A DNA stretch of 64,000 nucleotides from Alcanivorax jadensis T9 (GCF_000756655.1 NZ_ARXU01000010.1:62001-126000), one strand, 5' to 3'; counted from the first letter of the stretch, positions 18,164 to 29,124 are shown. The notes: a model not told the origin generated them from the sequence alone. Numbers and translations: made by a program.

Positions 18164-19453
18164 ATGCTGAACTGGGACGAATTTAATGCGCAAGAGACGC
18201 CTGTCGCCAAACCGCAGCCAAGCCCCGCAACGCCGCCGCAACCTGAGACGGTATCTGACCAAGCGGCACCTGAAGCTAAAGCACCGGGAGCGGGAAGTGC
18301 GCCGATTACAGGCGGAGCCGACGAACAGCGACAAGGACGAACCGAACGAGACACCACCGACGCCGTAGCTCGCGCCCGCGCCACTGTGTCGCAAATGGAT
18401 GCCAGCGAAGGCGTTGCCGAGCTGGAAGGCACCGCCGGCCGCGTGGAAGTCGACGACAAACGCATGATCAACTGCCGCGCCGACTTGAACCAGCTGGTGC
18501 CGTTCAAGTACGACTGGGCCTGGCAGAAATACCTGGATGGCTGCGCCAACCACTGGATGCCCCAGGAAGTGAACATGAACGCCGACCTGGCGTTGTGGAA
18601 GAAAACCGACGGCCTCACCGACGACGAGCGTCGTATCGTCAAGCGCAACCTGGGTTTCTTCTCCACCGCGGATTCCCTGGTCGCCAACAACCTGGTGTTG
18701 GCCATCTACCGGCTGATCACCAACCCGGAGTGCCGCCAGTACATCCTGCGTCAGTCCTTTGAAGAGGCGATCCACACCCACGCCTATCAATACTGCATCG
18801 AGTCACTGGGCATGGATGAAGGCGAAATCTTCAACATGTACCAGGAGATTCCCTCGGTAGCGAAGAAAGCGCAATGGGGCATCCAGTACACCCGCGACCT
18901 GTCCGACCCGGAATTCAAAACCGGCACCGTGGAAACCGACAAGGCGCTGCTGGAAAACCTGATCGCGTTCTACTGCGTACTGGAAGGCATCTTCTTCTAC
19001 TGCGGCTTCACTCAGATCCTGTCCATGGGTCGCCGCAACAAGATGACCGGCGTGGCCGAGCAGTTCCAGTACATCCTGCGTGACGAATCCATGCACGTGA
19101 ACTTCGGTGTCGACGTGATCAACCAGATCAAACTGGAAAACCCACACCTGTGGGATTCCCAGATGCGCGACAAGGCCACCCAGATGATCCTGGAAGGCAC
19201 CGAGCTGGAAATCCAATATGCCCGCGACACCATGCCGCGTGGCGTGCTCGGCATGAATGCCGCCATGATGGAAGAGTACCTACAGTTCATCGCCAACCGC
19301 CGCCTGGTCCAGCTGGGCCTGCCGGAGCAATTCAAAGGCGTGAACAACCCCTTCCCGTGGATGAGCGAAATCATGGACCTGCGCAAGGAGAAGAACTTCT
19401 TCGAAACGCGGGTGACCGAATACCAGGTGGGCGGCGCGCTCTCCTGGGAATAG
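18164..19453 (+). CDS. nrdB: Class Ia ribonucleoside-diphosphate reductase, beta subunit
   Basis: This 429-residue subunit carries the di-iron centre and tyrosyl radical needed by NrdA. The ferritin-like core starts near residue 105 ([19 protein letters not shown]). It includes helices with [11 protein letters not shown], the ligand motif [14 protein letters not shown], and the late Glu/His region [18 protein letters not shown]. The first 100 residues are a low-complexity Ala/Pro/Glu/Gln-rich extension, also seen in Pseudomonas-type NrdB. GGAGAG precedes the ATG at 18164. It is in an operon with nrdA and is followed by a strong terminator. Confidence 0.96.
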   Translation: MLNWDEFNAQETPVAKPQPSPATPPQPETVSDQAAPEAKAPGAGSAPITGGADEQRQGRTERDTTDAVARARATVSQMDASEGVAELEGTAGRVEVDDKRMINCRADLNQLVPFKYDWAWQKYLDGCANHWMPQEVNMNADLALWKKTDGLTDDERRIVKRNLGFFSTADSLVANNLVLAIYRLITNPECRQYILRQSFEEAIHTHAYQYCIESLGMDEGEIFNMYQEIPSVAKKAQWGIQYTRDLSDPEFKTGTVETDKALLENLIAFYCVLEGIFFYCGFTQILSMGRRNKMTGVAEQFQYILRDESMHVNFGVDVINQIKLENPHLWDSQMRDKATQMILEGTELEIQYARDTMPRGVLGMNAAMMEEYLQFIANRRLVQLGLPEQFKGVNNPFPWMSEIMDLRKEKNFFETRVTEYQVGGALSWE

Positions 19454-19480
19454 GGAATAACAGCTGTAAATTGCCATTAG

Positions 19481-19523
19481 AGAGGGCACGTTTTCCATTA
19501 GACGGTAACGTGTCCTCTTTTTA
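19481..19523 (+). terminator. Intrinsic terminator after nrdB
   Basis: AGAGGGCACGTT (19481-19492) pairs with AACGTGTCCTCT (19507-19518), with one G-T pair, and is followed by TTTTTAT. It ends the nrdAB transcript. The following bases to 19749 show no gene or clear signal. Confidence 0.85.
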
Positions 19524-19749
19524 TATCAGGGACTTACAGATTTCTTGCCATTAGAGGATCGCACCAAACCGAAAAATCACCACTCAAGGGGTGACTCAAT
19601 CTTGAACTCTTCGGGTTAATGCTTGCTAAGCATGAACAGCTCGATGATTAAAATTTTGCATTGCCAGAAGAAACCCAGGGAGGTTATGACGATTCAAAGT
19701 TAACCCGAACTCATCCCCATTTAGCTGCCGAACGCTACAAATGGTGAGG

Positions 19750-20676
19750 CTACATATCCTCATATTCAAAAAAATCACTATCAACAGCCTTAACCTCATA
19801 GGAGTTTTTGATCTGCACACCAACATTGAACTTGTGCATCAAATCCACTAACCCTTCTCCATCCAATAAAACGATCGTGTGGTGGGCATCATGTGCTTTC
19901 TTAACCGCCTTTTGGTCGAAAGAAGAAGTGGTTACAAAAATGCCTTTGCGGGTATCCCCACTCATCGCTCCAATAAAATTTCTAATATCGGTTTCACGAA
20001 CCTTATTTTGGGTAAATCGCTTAGCTTGAATAAAGATTTTTTCAAGGCCTAACTGATCCTCGTTAATGATTCCATCAATCCCACCATCTCCCGATTTAGC
20101 TGTTTCAATAAAATCTCCATACCCCATTTTTTTTAGCAGCATTAAGATGATTGTTTCAAATCTATATGGGTCGACCTCTTTGAGCTTGGCCAGTAATTCA
20201 CCTTTAACGTCAGCTTCTATTTTTTCGAAGCCAGCATCAATGAGATCTTGTGGGCTATCCTCTCCTGCTGCAGCTGAAAAACCTATGCGGCTACTGTTTT
20301 CAGGCTCATAAAATGAGAATACGTTTGAATGCAACTGCTCAAGCCCGACCCCCTGAGAAGCAGAAACTTTACCCTTTTCCGTTATCTGAACTTGACCGCG
20401 CTGTGGATAGTGAACCAACCCACCCTTCTTTAAGTACGACTTTCCCCAAGCAATTCGATTTTCAATCAATCGCTCGCCATTCTTGGTGGTTCTTTGCAGC
20501 AGTTCTACTGGCAAATCGCTGTAAAAGCGCTCCTCAACTACGCGAATAAGCTCCCTGCCTTTCAAAACCTGTCCATCTGAAAGAACTTGGAGAATTGGTC
20601 CAAAAGTTTCATTAAATTTCGGCAAATCTACCGTTTCCATCTGCACGATCCTTTCTTTGTAGCCTAACGCCATCAA
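19750..20676 (-). CDS. mrr: Mrr-type restriction endonuclease
   Basis: This 308-residue protein resembles E. coli Mrr, a type IV enzyme that cuts modified DNA. The N-terminal winged-helix region (about residues 10-110) contains NRIAWGKSYLKKGGLVHYP. The C-terminal nuclease domain has YRFETIILMLLKKMGYGDF, then GDGGIDGIINEDQLGLEKIF and IQAKRF, giving the PD-(D/E)XK-like D...QxK residues. The stretch GIFVTTSSFDQKAV is also typical. Later in-frame Met codons, such as METVDLP, are possible starts. It follows an EEP-family gene by 64 bp on the same strand, so the two probably form a unit. Base composition is more AT-rich than the flanking nrd genes, suggesting transfer. Confidence 0.9.
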   Translation of the reverse strand: MMALGYKERIVQMETVDLPKFNETFGPILQVLSDGQVLKGRELIRVVEERFYSDLPVELLQRTTKNGERLIENRIAWGKSYLKKGGLVHYPQRGQVQITEKGKVSASQGVGLEQLHSNVFSFYEPENSSRIGFSAAAGEDSPQDLIDAGFEKIEADVKGELLAKLKEVDPYRFETIILMLLKKMGYGDFIETAKSGDGGIDGIINEDQLGLEKIFIQAKRFTQNKVRETDIRNFIGAMSGDTRKGIFVTTSSFDQKAVKKAHDAHHTIVLLDGEGLVDLMHKFNVGVQIKNSYEVKAVDSDFFEYEDM

Positions 20677-20740
20677 TAAACGACGACCTAAAAAGAGCGT
20701 CCGATGGCGACCAAATCCCGTAACGGATTTTATTTCCTTA

Positions 20741-21493
20741 TTAACTTTTGATGCTCAACGTCAACGGCACGTGGTCACTTATTGAGATCCACTCGTCGTG
20801 CTGACCAACCTGTAAATTACATTCTTCGGAAAAATCTGACGAGGTAAATACGTAATCAATGTGGTAAGGCTTATCGCGGTTTCGCTGCATGAAAAATGTT
20901 GGGCAGCTTTCATTTCCTTCTTCCTCCTTAAATACTCGGTGATACTGACTCTTGAAGCCCATCTCCTGGAGCTCAGCAACTACATCCGAGTGGTTCCACC
21001 AGCGATCCGGCTTATCCCAGCGCACATTGCTATTAAAATCGCCGAGGATGATTGTCTTTGACCGGTTAAGATCCTCACGGTGAATCTGGAGATACTTCCA
21101 GAATTGCCCCATGTAGCCAAATACCTCCTCATTGCGCCCCTTCGTCCAGACGGACAGCAAAGTGAAATCTCTGTTGATAGTGAACGGGAGAAAAAGCCTG
21201 AGATCTTCCGTAACCCAACTCAGTGTTTCACTTTTGCTGAACAGCCCAGGGACGGAAAAACTGCCACTCCAATCTAACTTCTCAACTCGGTGACCGTTTC
21301 GGGGAAAGATGCCAATGCCACGATTTTTTGACTCGCCCAGCCACAGATAAGAACCGGCCCACTCTCTATATGCAGGGGTCGATCGTGCAGGATCTTCACA
21401 CTCCTGAACCACCAGAACATCAGCCTGCAAGCTATCTGCTTCTGCAAGCTTCAGCCTAAGTGCCCCATTACAATTCCAGGTTACAACTTTCAT
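20741..21493 (-). CDS. Endonuclease/exonuclease/phosphatase (EEP) family protein
   Basis: This 250-residue protein belongs to the DNase I/ExoIII-like metal-dependent fold. The catalytic Asn lies in VTWNCNG, the Glu in VVQECED, the Asp-Asn pair in ILGDFNSN and the terminal His in ISDHVPLTL, so the active site looks intact. Substrates of this family range from DNA to inositol phosphates and cannot be read from sequence. No signal peptide is present, suggesting a cytoplasmic enzyme. It lies directly upstream of mrr in the same orientation, in an AT-richer patch next to a transposase remnant. A defence role with Mrr is an inference. Confidence 0.82.
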   Translation of the reverse strand: MKVVTWNCNGALRLKLAEADSLQADVLVVQECEDPARSTPAYREWAGSYLWLGESKNRGIGIFPRNGHRVEKLDWSGSFSVPGLFSKSETLSWVTEDLRLFLPFTINRDFTLLSVWTKGRNEEVFGYMGQFWKYLQIHREDLNRSKTIILGDFNSNVRWDKPDRWWNHSDVVAELQEMGFKSQYHRVFKEEEGNESCPTFFMQRNRDKPYHIDYVFTSSDFSEECNLQVGQHDEWISISDHVPLTLSIKS

Positions 21494-21545
21494 AGATAGG
21501 GACAGTTAATAGCCTATGTAGTGTGCTACATGATTCCGAACACCA

Positions 21546-21710
21546 ACGAAGGCGGTCAATCACTACCTAATCGAGGTGTCAGACCACAAGAAACGGCTCT
21601 CCATTATCCCTAGATTCAAGCAGCAAGCCACCAGCTTAATCCTGGATCAAGGCTACACTTTATCCAAGGCCAGAGCATTGCCCAATTTACTCACTGGGCC
21701 CCATTTCTGA
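21546..21710 (+). pseudogene. Remnant of an IS3-family OrfA-like transposase
   Basis: Read in one frame, this stretch encodes KKRLSIIPRFKQQATSLI followed by LDQGYTLSKA. This closely resembles the N-terminal helix-turn-helix start of IS3-family OrfA proteins (typically ...FKQQAASLVLDQGYS...). The frame stops at 21708-21710, after only about 40 recognisable residues, with no start codon or following helix. No terminal inverted repeats were identified. It marks past insertion activity beside the mrr and P450 genes. Confidence 0.55.
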
Positions 21711-21984
21711 ATACACCTTTCGACTCTTCCATTGGCACAGATAAGCGCGGTATAGTCCATAAATATACTGAAAACTATATTTTTATACGCCAGCAAAGCG
21801 TGCTATTGCGCAGCTATTCAGCGCTTTGGAAGTTCTGAGTTATGCTGTCTAATTCAAGTAGTTGCGAGATCTGTGCTTTTTATTATGGCAAGAACCGCGA
21901 TTTGCCTATGGCAAGAAATCGCTAAGTGACTGTTTTTAATAGAAGTGGAGTGAGGCCTCTAATGGCAACTCACAAGCACAAATA

Positions 21985-22012
21985 AAGGGCGCTTCGGCGC
22001 CCTTGTTATTTT
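21985..22012. terminator. Bidirectional terminator downstream of the P450 operon
   Basis: AAGGGCGC-TTCG-GCGCCCTT (21985-22004) is a stable tetraloop hairpin. It has T-rich sequence on the minus strand (TTTATTTG) and the plus strand (GTTATTTT). It lies about 65 bp after the P450 stop. Confidence 0.8.
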
Positions 22013-22070
22013 CCACTCCACGCAGCAAATAATCCGCCACAACCTAAACAAAAGGCACCAAGAAAACCTA

Positions 22071-23453
22071 CTATCTTTTTGCTGACAGCCGCACCATCAT
22101 CTTGCTATAACCGCGAACAAAATTGGATTGCACGCATTCAGGCTCACTGAGCACTTCAATATTATCAAAACGCTCCAGCAACTCTTCCCAAAGAATGCGC
22201 AACTGTAATTCCGCAAGGCGGTTTCCCATGCAGCGGTGCACCCCGAATCCGAAAGAAAGATGGTTACGCGCTCCCTTGCGATCAATCATGAAGGTATCGG
22301 GCTGATCGATATTGCGTTCGTCACGATTTCCGGAGGCATACCACATCACCACCTTGTCGCCTTTCTTGATGACTTTTCCGTTTAGCTCAACATCCTGTTT
22401 GGCAATGCGGCGCATGTAGGCCAGCGGCGTTTGCCAGCGAATAATTTCGGAAACCATATTTGGAATCAGTGAGGGATTCGCCTTGAGTTTTTCAAACTCA
22501 TCCGGGAATTGATTCAACGCAAATACACCACCTGTCATGGAGTTCCGGGTGGTATCGTTCCCGCCAACGATGAGCAGGATCAGATTACCCATAAATTCCA
22601 TGGGCCGCTTCACCATATCCTTGGTTTCTTCATTCGCCTGCATCAGGCTAATAAGATCAAAGCCGGGTTCATGCCCCGCCGCTTTTTGCGCGGCTTTTTC
22701 GTGCCAGAGCTTGACGAAGTGCTTACCTGCATCCGCGGCCGCCGCAAAAATCTCATCTGAATCGACCGTGCCGCCACTGGTTTCCGGGCTTGCCGTGGAC
22801 ACATCGGACCAGTAAACCAGCTTTTGGCGCTGCTCGTAGGGAAAATCCAGCAACGTTGCCAGCATCCGCGCCGTCAGCTCAATGGATACCGTTTTCACCC
22901 AGTCAAAAGGTTGATCTAGCGGCAAGCCATCCAGCACTTCCCGGGTACGCTGACGGATCAGCCCTTCCATCTCTTTCAGGTTTTTAGGGGCCACCACATT
23001 CTGTACCGCTTTACGCTGCTCATCATGCTTCGGCGGGTCCATAGCGATGAAGGTTTCAATTTCCAGGCCTTCCGGAGTGCGCCCCAACGTAATGATTGGC
23101 TCGGCAGAAAACAGGTCATGGTGCTTATCCACGAAGACGATATCGTCGTAGCGGGTAATCGACCAGAACGGGCCAAAGGGGCTGTTCTTCTGATAATGCA
23201 CAGGGCATTCATCACGCAAGCGCTTGAAGTAGGATTGCCACTTGTTCTGGCGGAACAGGAACGGGTTACTGACATCAATCTCTTCCAGAGGAAGGGTATT
23301 CACATCAGGAATTGGGGTTTCAACAAAGGTGGGGATGAAGGGCCCTTTGAAAATACGGTTCTTCATCTTCACAAAACGATGTACCGCACGAATTTGCCAG
23401 TGTGGGGGCACCACTGTCGAGGTCAAATTCATTGCTGTGGATTTCATGGACAT
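22071..23453 (-). CDS. Cytochrome P450, CYP153-type alkane hydroxylase
   Basis: This 460-residue soluble P450 would hydroxylate medium-chain alkanes or related hydrocarbons at the terminal carbon. The I-helix oxygen-binding motif is GGNDTTRNS, the K-helix ExxR is EIIRW, and the heme ligand Cys is near residue 408 in FGFGVHRCMGNRLAELQL, the pattern typical of CYP153. The N-terminus (PPHWQIRAVHRFVK) also fits. ATGs at 23453 and 23447 are both possible. The ferredoxin gene lies 39 bp upstream in the same operon. A ferredoxin reductase and an alcohol dehydrogenase, common in Alcanivorax CYP153 clusters, are not in the downstream region; a terminator and accessory genes follow instead. The exact substrate range is inferred. 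Confidence 0.92.
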   Translation of the reverse strand: MSMKSTAMNLTSTVVPPHWQIRAVHRFVKMKNRIFKGPFIPTFVETPIPDVNTLPLEEIDVSNPFLFRQNKWQSYFKRLRDECPVHYQKNSPFGPFWSITRYDDIVFVDKHHDLFSAEPIITLGRTPEGLEIETFIAMDPPKHDEQRKAVQNVVAPKNLKEMEGLIRQRTREVLDGLPLDQPFDWVKTVSIELTARMLATLLDFPYEQRQKLVYWSDVSTASPETSGGTVDSDEIFAAAADAGKHFVKLWHEKAAQKAAGHEPGFDLISLMQANEETKDMVKRPMEFMGNLILLIVGGNDTTRNSMTGGVFALNQFPDEFEKLKANPSLIPNMVSEIIRWQTPLAYMRRIAKQDVELNGKVIKKGDKVVMWYASGNRDERNIDQPDTFMIDRKGARNHLSFGFGVHRCMGNRLAELQLRILWEELLERFDNIEVLSEPECVQSNFVRGYSKMMVRLSAKR

Positions 23454-23492
23454 GATTTTTACTCCCTGGGACCTGCATTGTCGTGACCAGAT

Positions 23493-23816
23493 TTACATCT
23501 GGAATTCGGGCAATTGCACCACCATGCCGTCGAGCGCATCGCTGGTTTCAATCTGACATGCCAGTCTCGACGTCTCTGCACGCTCCGGCGTCATCCCCAG
23601 CATCATGGTTTCTTCATCGCTGGTCTGTCCGGTTTTGGCAAACCATGCATCAGCCACAATCACGTGACAGGTGCCACAGGCGCAAGCGCCGCCACAGTCT
23701 GCATCAATACCGGGAATACTGTTATCCACGGCGATCTGCATCAGGGATTTGCCTGGTTCAATCTCTACCTCATGCTCGGTACCACCAAACTCAATAATGG
23801 TCACACTGGCCATCAC
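23493..23816 (-). CDS. [2Fe-2S] ferredoxin of the P450 system
   Basis: This 107-residue putidaredoxin-type ferredoxin would pass electrons to the CYP153 enzyme. The cluster ligands are in DADCGGACACGTCHV (C-x5-C-x2-C) and a distal Cys in RLACQIE. The start may be at 23816 or 23813 because two Met codons are adjacent. It is the first gene of the operon and is divergent from the AraC-family gene, with a shared control region of about 127 bp. Confidence 0.93.
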   Translation of the reverse strand: MMASVTIIEFGGTEHEVEIEPGKSLMQIAVDNSIPGIDADCGGACACGTCHVIVADAWFAKTGQTSDEETMMLGMTPERAETSRLACQIETSDALDGMVVQLPEFQM

Positions 23817-23876
23817 ATTGCCTCACTTTGTTATTGTGTTACCCACAACAGTGCGCCAAGGCAAAACGCAACAGCA

Positions 23877-23905
23877 GGTCATTTTTTGATAAAAGGGGGT
23901 CATTT
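23877..23905. promoter_or_regulatory. Candidate AraC-type operator (direct repeats)
   Basis: GGTCATTT occurs at 23877-23884 and 23898-23905, exactly 21 bp apart, about two helical turns. AraC-family activators usually bind such direct repeats. The site lies between the divergent AraC-family and ferredoxin starts, 61 bp upstream of the ferredoxin. Its use by the neighbouring regulator is inferred. Confidence 0.5.
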
Positions 23906-23942
23906 AAAGACAATCAGGCTGATCTATTGCGTAGAGCAATCC

Positions 23943-24974
23943 ATGACAATGCCAACCGCTTCAGCCAACAGCCTGGCCTCTAACCCGTCACATTACGCAC
24001 GCCTCATTGCTCGCGAGCTCGGCCTTCAGGCGCCCGACCTGGGTCGGCTGTTACCCAATACAGGGCTCAAGGTTGAACAGCTGCTTGACGAAGATACCCT
24101 GCTCAGCGCCCACCAGCAGATCCAATTGCTTAGCAATGCACTTGATATCAGTAACGACCCAGCCTTTGGTTTTCGTTTGGGACAACGCCTGACTCCAGCG
24201 ACCCACGGCGCCATGGGATTTCTGGCACTAAGCAGCGCGAATTTATTTGAGGCACTGCAAGCCATACATCTCTACGCACCAACACGAATGAGTTTTGTGC
24301 GTGTAGAATTATTTGATCGGGGAGAATGGTTGGAGTGCTATGTGCATTTCGATGTAACGTTAACGGATAAAATGCGGCGGTGTTTATCTGAAGCCTTTAT
24401 CATGATGTTTTTCGAGATAGCGGGGTCTATTCTGGGGCGAGAGCCCCACGAAGTGGAGACCTTCTTTAATCATTCCGCCCCACCACATGCCGCTTTATAC
24501 AACAAGCATATACCCGGCCCCTACGGATTCTCTGCAGCACAGTTAATGGCGAAAATACCTAAAGCCCTGTGCTTCTATCCCAATATTTCGGCCAACCATG
24601 AAAACTACCAGTTAGCGCTGCAGCAATGCGAAACCATGCTTTCTCAACTGCGATCCAGTACTCATAGTTTTCGCTACCGAGTAGAAAAAATGATGCTGTC
24701 ATTTCCACCAGGAACGTTAACAGAAGAGGAAACCGCCGCCGCATTATTCATGAGTAAGCGCACCCTTGCGCGTAAACTAAAAACCGAGAACACAGGATTT
24801 CGACATATTCAGAAAGATATCCTCTCGCAGCAAGCTGCCAACTATCTGCGTGACAGCAAACTTACCGTCGACGCTATTGCCGCCCTCTTGAACTACCACG
24901 ACAGCTCCAACTTTCGGCGTGCTTTCAAAGGCTGGTTTAATGTCACGCCGGAGGCATTCAGGCAATCTCTCTGA
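23943..24974 (+). CDS. AraC-family transcriptional regulator of the P450 operon
   Basis: This 343-residue regulator has an N-terminal arabinose-binding-like domain of the OruR/ArgR-type group (FGFRLGQRLTPATHGAMGFL) and a C-terminal pair of helix-turn-helix motifs (ALFMSKRTLARKLKTENTGF; AALLNYHDSSNFRRAFKGW). The ATG at 23943 gives a normal N-terminus, whereas the frame upstream runs across the ferredoxin gene and is not credible. It is divergent from the ferredoxin-P450 operon, the same arrangement as in Alcanivorax CYP153 loci, and probably activates it in response to alkanes. A 21-bp-spaced direct repeat lies between them. Confidence 0.9.
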   Translation: MTMPTASANSLASNPSHYARLIARELGLQAPDLGRLLPNTGLKVEQLLDEDTLLSAHQQIQLLSNALDISNDPAFGFRLGQRLTPATHGAMGFLALSSANLFEALQAIHLYAPTRMSFVRVELFDRGEWLECYVHFDVTLTDKMRRCLSEAFIMMFFEIAGSILGREPHEVETFFNHSAPPHAALYNKHIPGPYGFSAAQLMAKIPKALCFYPNISANHENYQLALQQCETMLSQLRSSTHSFRYRVEKMMLSFPPGTLTEEETAAALFMSKRTLARKLKTENTGFRHIQKDILSQQAANYLRDSKLTVDAIAALLNYHDSSNFRRAFKGWFNVTPEAFRQSL

Positions 24975-24999
24975 CTCTGGGCGCTCCTCCAAACCATAC

Positions 25000-25024
25000 T
25001 CCAGCCAGGCCTGGATGGTTTTTA
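25000..25024 (+). terminator. Probable terminator after the AraC-family gene
   Basis: TCCAG-CCAGGC-CTGGA forms a short hairpin, with flanking CCA/TGG extending it across a bulge, followed by TTTTTAT. Confidence 0.5.
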
Positions 25025-25206
25025 TCAGCAGCCACACCGAACACTCTGCAACACCAGTCCGCACAACAAGCAGCTACAACCGTTTGTCTTGACTGGTGAA
25101 AGTTTCATCAGAACGAGGATTTCCCGTTTGTTTTACGTCGCCATCGTTGGCAACATTGAGCTGGGCCCAATACTACGGGGCTCATCCCTACCGCAGGAGG
25201 CTTCCC

Positions 25207-25419
25207 ATGAGCGATTACGACGACAGAGATGATTACCAGCAAGAAGCCGAAGACCTGTTGGAAACGATTGAGCAGGTAGAAGAAACCCTGACAGTCATGT
25301 CCAAAGTAGTCGGGCAGCTAAAGGAACAGGTGGCCTCACACCTTGACCCGTACACGGTTGAAATGAGCGCCGAGGAATTCCTGGAGCAGTGCGAGAACCT
25401 GGAAGGCACCTGGCACTAG
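25207..25419 (+). CDS. Small acidic coiled-coil protein, unknown function
   Basis: This 70-residue protein starts at an ATG preceded by AGGAGG at ideal spacing. It is strongly acidic and mostly helical: DDYQQEAEDLLETIEQVEET reads as a coiled coil, followed by a Lys/Gln helix and an acidic tail ending WH. No family was recognised. It stands alone between the AraC-family gene and a convergent amidohydrolase, with no operon partner. The strong ribosome-binding site argues that it is a real gene. Confidence 0.65.
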   Translation: MSDYDDRDDYQQEAEDLLETIEQVEETLTVMSKVVGQLKEQVASHLDPYTVEMSAEEFLEQCENLEGTWH

Positions 25420-25469
25420 TTCCTCTCAGTGTGAAGTGACAGGGGCCGCATCGATGGCCCCACTCTCAC

Positions 25470-27179
25470 CTACTCCGCGATCCTTTCCGGATAACGGCGT
25501 ACCCCATCCACCCAGGTCCCCCGCACCTGGATAGACGACCAGTCACCGATAAATTCCCGCGGATCGCGATCCAGCCAGACCAGATCCGCGCGCATGCCGA
25601 TACGCAATTGCCCGACCCGATCTGCCACGCCCAGCTGCCTGGCGGCATCTACGGTCACTGCCTGCAGCGCCCGCTCAACGGGAATCGCCTGCTCCGGCCC
25701 CAGCATGGCGCCGGAGGCGGTGCGGCGCTGGACCGCATTCCATACCAGTTGCAACGGCTGGAACGGCACCACCGGTGAATCCGCATGCAGAGTAAAGCGC
25801 AGCCCCGCATCCGCCGCTTCCGACAGCGGGCTGATGCGTGCTGCCCGCTCCGGCCCCAGGAAAATATCCCGGTGACGATCACCCCAGTAGTAAACATGGT
25901 TATTGAAGAAAGAGGGAATCACATCCAGCGTCTGCATACGCGTCAGGTGCTCGCCGGTGGCCATCTGGGCATGGATCAGTACCGGCTGCACAGTCATGTC
26001 CGGGCACTGCTGCCGAGCCGCGGCCACCGCATCCAGGCTCATGCTGATGGCCGCATCGCCATTGGCATGGATCGCGGTCTGCCGACCGGCACAGTGGAAC
26101 TGCACCACCTGCTCGGAGAGCTGCTGCGGCGACTGGTTGGGAAAGCCCAGGTATTCCGGCGGGTGGTCCTCGGGCACAGAAAAATAAGGGTCGTTGAGAA
26201 AACCGGTATAGCCCTGCAAGGAACCATCGCTGACCAGCTTCACCGACCCCAGGTGGACTCGTTCACCCTCCGGCAAGGTCCACTGGCCGTTCTGCCGTGC
26301 CTGCTCAGCCGCCGCATCCGGCCAGACACTCAGGCGCAGGGGGATCAGCCCGAACCGCAACGCCGGCACCAACGCCTTGATGGTGGTGGTATCGGCCAGG
26401 CCGTTCTGGGCGAAGGTAATCCCCCGTGACAGATACAACCGTGAGGCCCGGCGCATGACCCGGTAGCCATCCATGGCCGACAGCTTCAACAGGTTGGCAC
26501 GCACCGGGTTGAACGCGGTCTCTGCCAGCAAGCCATTGAGACGGCCATCGTCATCGCGACCATAGTAACCACCAGGCGGGTCCTGCACGTTCTCGCTGAT
26601 GGACATGGCCTTCAGGGCCGCAGCATTCACCACTCCCAGATGGCCGGAGATGTGCAACACCATGATCGGCCGGGTTTCACTGACTGCATCCAGCTCCGCC
26701 CGGGTAGGATAACGCTGATCACTCACGGTGGTGTCGTCGAATCCGTAGGCCATCAGCGCCCCGTCCGTGCGTCGCTGGGCCAGGGTACGCAACCGCTCGA
26801 GCAGAGTATCAATACTGTCCAGGTCACCAATCGGCGGACTGTTGGCATCCACCGCCACCGCCGACAGTCCCTCACCGGGGAAATGGCCATGGGCCTCGAT
26901 AAAGCCGGGCATCAGCACCCCACCCTGCAGATCCACCACCCGCACATCGCGACTCACCTGATCGCGCAGGGCATCGCTGTCACCCAGTGCCACGATCTCG
27001 CCGCGCTTGACCAGCATGGCATTCACCTGGGGATTGCCCGGATCCATGGTCAGAATGGTACCGTTGGTAAACAGCTGCACAGGGGGAGGTGGCGGATTAA
27101 ACCAGCGGTGCACTCCGGCCACGCCCGCCGCCAGCAACGCCAGTAGCGATACGGCCCCGATAAACCAGACTTTTTTCAT
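25470..27179 (-). CDS. Exported or membrane-anchored amidohydrolase (YtcJ-like)
   Basis: This 569-residue protein has an N-terminal hydrophobic segment (VWFIGAVSLLALLAAGVAG), followed by a Pro-rich linker and an amidohydrolase-3 domain. Metal-site motifs include VLMPGFIEAHGH near residue 95, IHANGDAAISM and FTLHADSPVV. The start at 27179 follows AAGGAG. The family hydrolyses amide bonds in diverse substrates, so the substrate cannot be assigned. The membrane or periplasmic location is inferred from the N-terminus. It is a single-gene unit, divergent from the acetolactate-synthase-like gene. Confidence 0.85.
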   Translation of the reverse strand: MKKVWFIGAVSLLALLAAGVAGVHRWFNPPPPPVQLFTNGTILTMDPGNPQVNAMLVKRGEIVALGDSDALRDQVSRDVRVVDLQGGVLMPGFIEAHGHFPGEGLSAVAVDANSPPIGDLDSIDTLLERLRTLAQRRTDGALMAYGFDDTTVSDQRYPTRAELDAVSETRPIMVLHISGHLGVVNAAALKAMSISENVQDPPGGYYGRDDDGRLNGLLAETAFNPVRANLLKLSAMDGYRVMRRASRLYLSRGITFAQNGLADTTTIKALVPALRFGLIPLRLSVWPDAAAEQARQNGQWTLPEGERVHLGSVKLVSDGSLQGYTGFLNDPYFSVPEDHPPEYLGFPNQSPQQLSEQVVQFHCAGRQTAIHANGDAAISMSLDAVAAARQQCPDMTVQPVLIHAQMATGEHLTRMQTLDVIPSFFNNHVYYWGDRHRDIFLGPERAARISPLSEAADAGLRFTLHADSPVVPFQPLQLVWNAVQRRTASGAMLGPEQAIPVERALQAVTVDAARQLGVADRVGQLRIGMRADLVWLDRDPREFIGDWSSIQVRGTWVDGVRRYPERIAE

Positions 27180-27483
27180 AGTGATCGCTCCTTGGCAGCG
27201 TGCTAGCGCTGACTCTGCCGTGACCCGCCTGCGGCCTCAAGCGGCAATATCACATTTGTTAATGAAACAGATCAGATTACCCCATACCTGTTCCCGGCCC
27301 CGGCGCGCTATAGTGAAGCCCGACGTGCAGGTGGCGCACCAACTTAAAGCAACTTTCCTGCACCAGCATGAGGAAAATGCGGCACCATCCTTGCATTAAC
27401 CGCGGTGAATTTTGACAGCCACGCATCGTGGACTCCCGCTGACAGGCAAAACCGATAGCGGGATCAACTGGAGACAACGCACC
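27180..27483. other. Divergent intergenic region, no distinct elements seen
   Basis: This 304-bp region separates divergent genes and must carry both promoters. It has an AT-rich core around 27250-27285. No palindromic operator, repeat or confident -35/-10 pair was recognised. Confidence 0.4.

Positions 27484-29124
<1,641 letters not shown>

Larger units (their letters stand above)
21494..22070. other. AT-rich intergenic region with transposase remnant
   Basis: The 577-bp gap holds a transposase remnant (21546-21710), an 11-bp direct repeat TATGGCAAGAA near 21884 and 21907, AT-rich sequence and a terminator (21985-22004). No intact gene was seen. The very short frame ATGGCAACTCACAAGCACAAATAA (21962 onward) is too small to call. 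Confidence 0.55.

Noticed and set aside
21886-22012. Small RNA or tRNA-like gene
   Set aside because: There is a hairpin with T-rich flanks, but no cloverleaf or known RNA motif; the terminator explains it.
24777-25064. 95-codon minus-strand frame after the AraC gene
   Set aside because: It mostly overlaps the 3' end of the well-supported regulator and lacks a ribosome-binding site.
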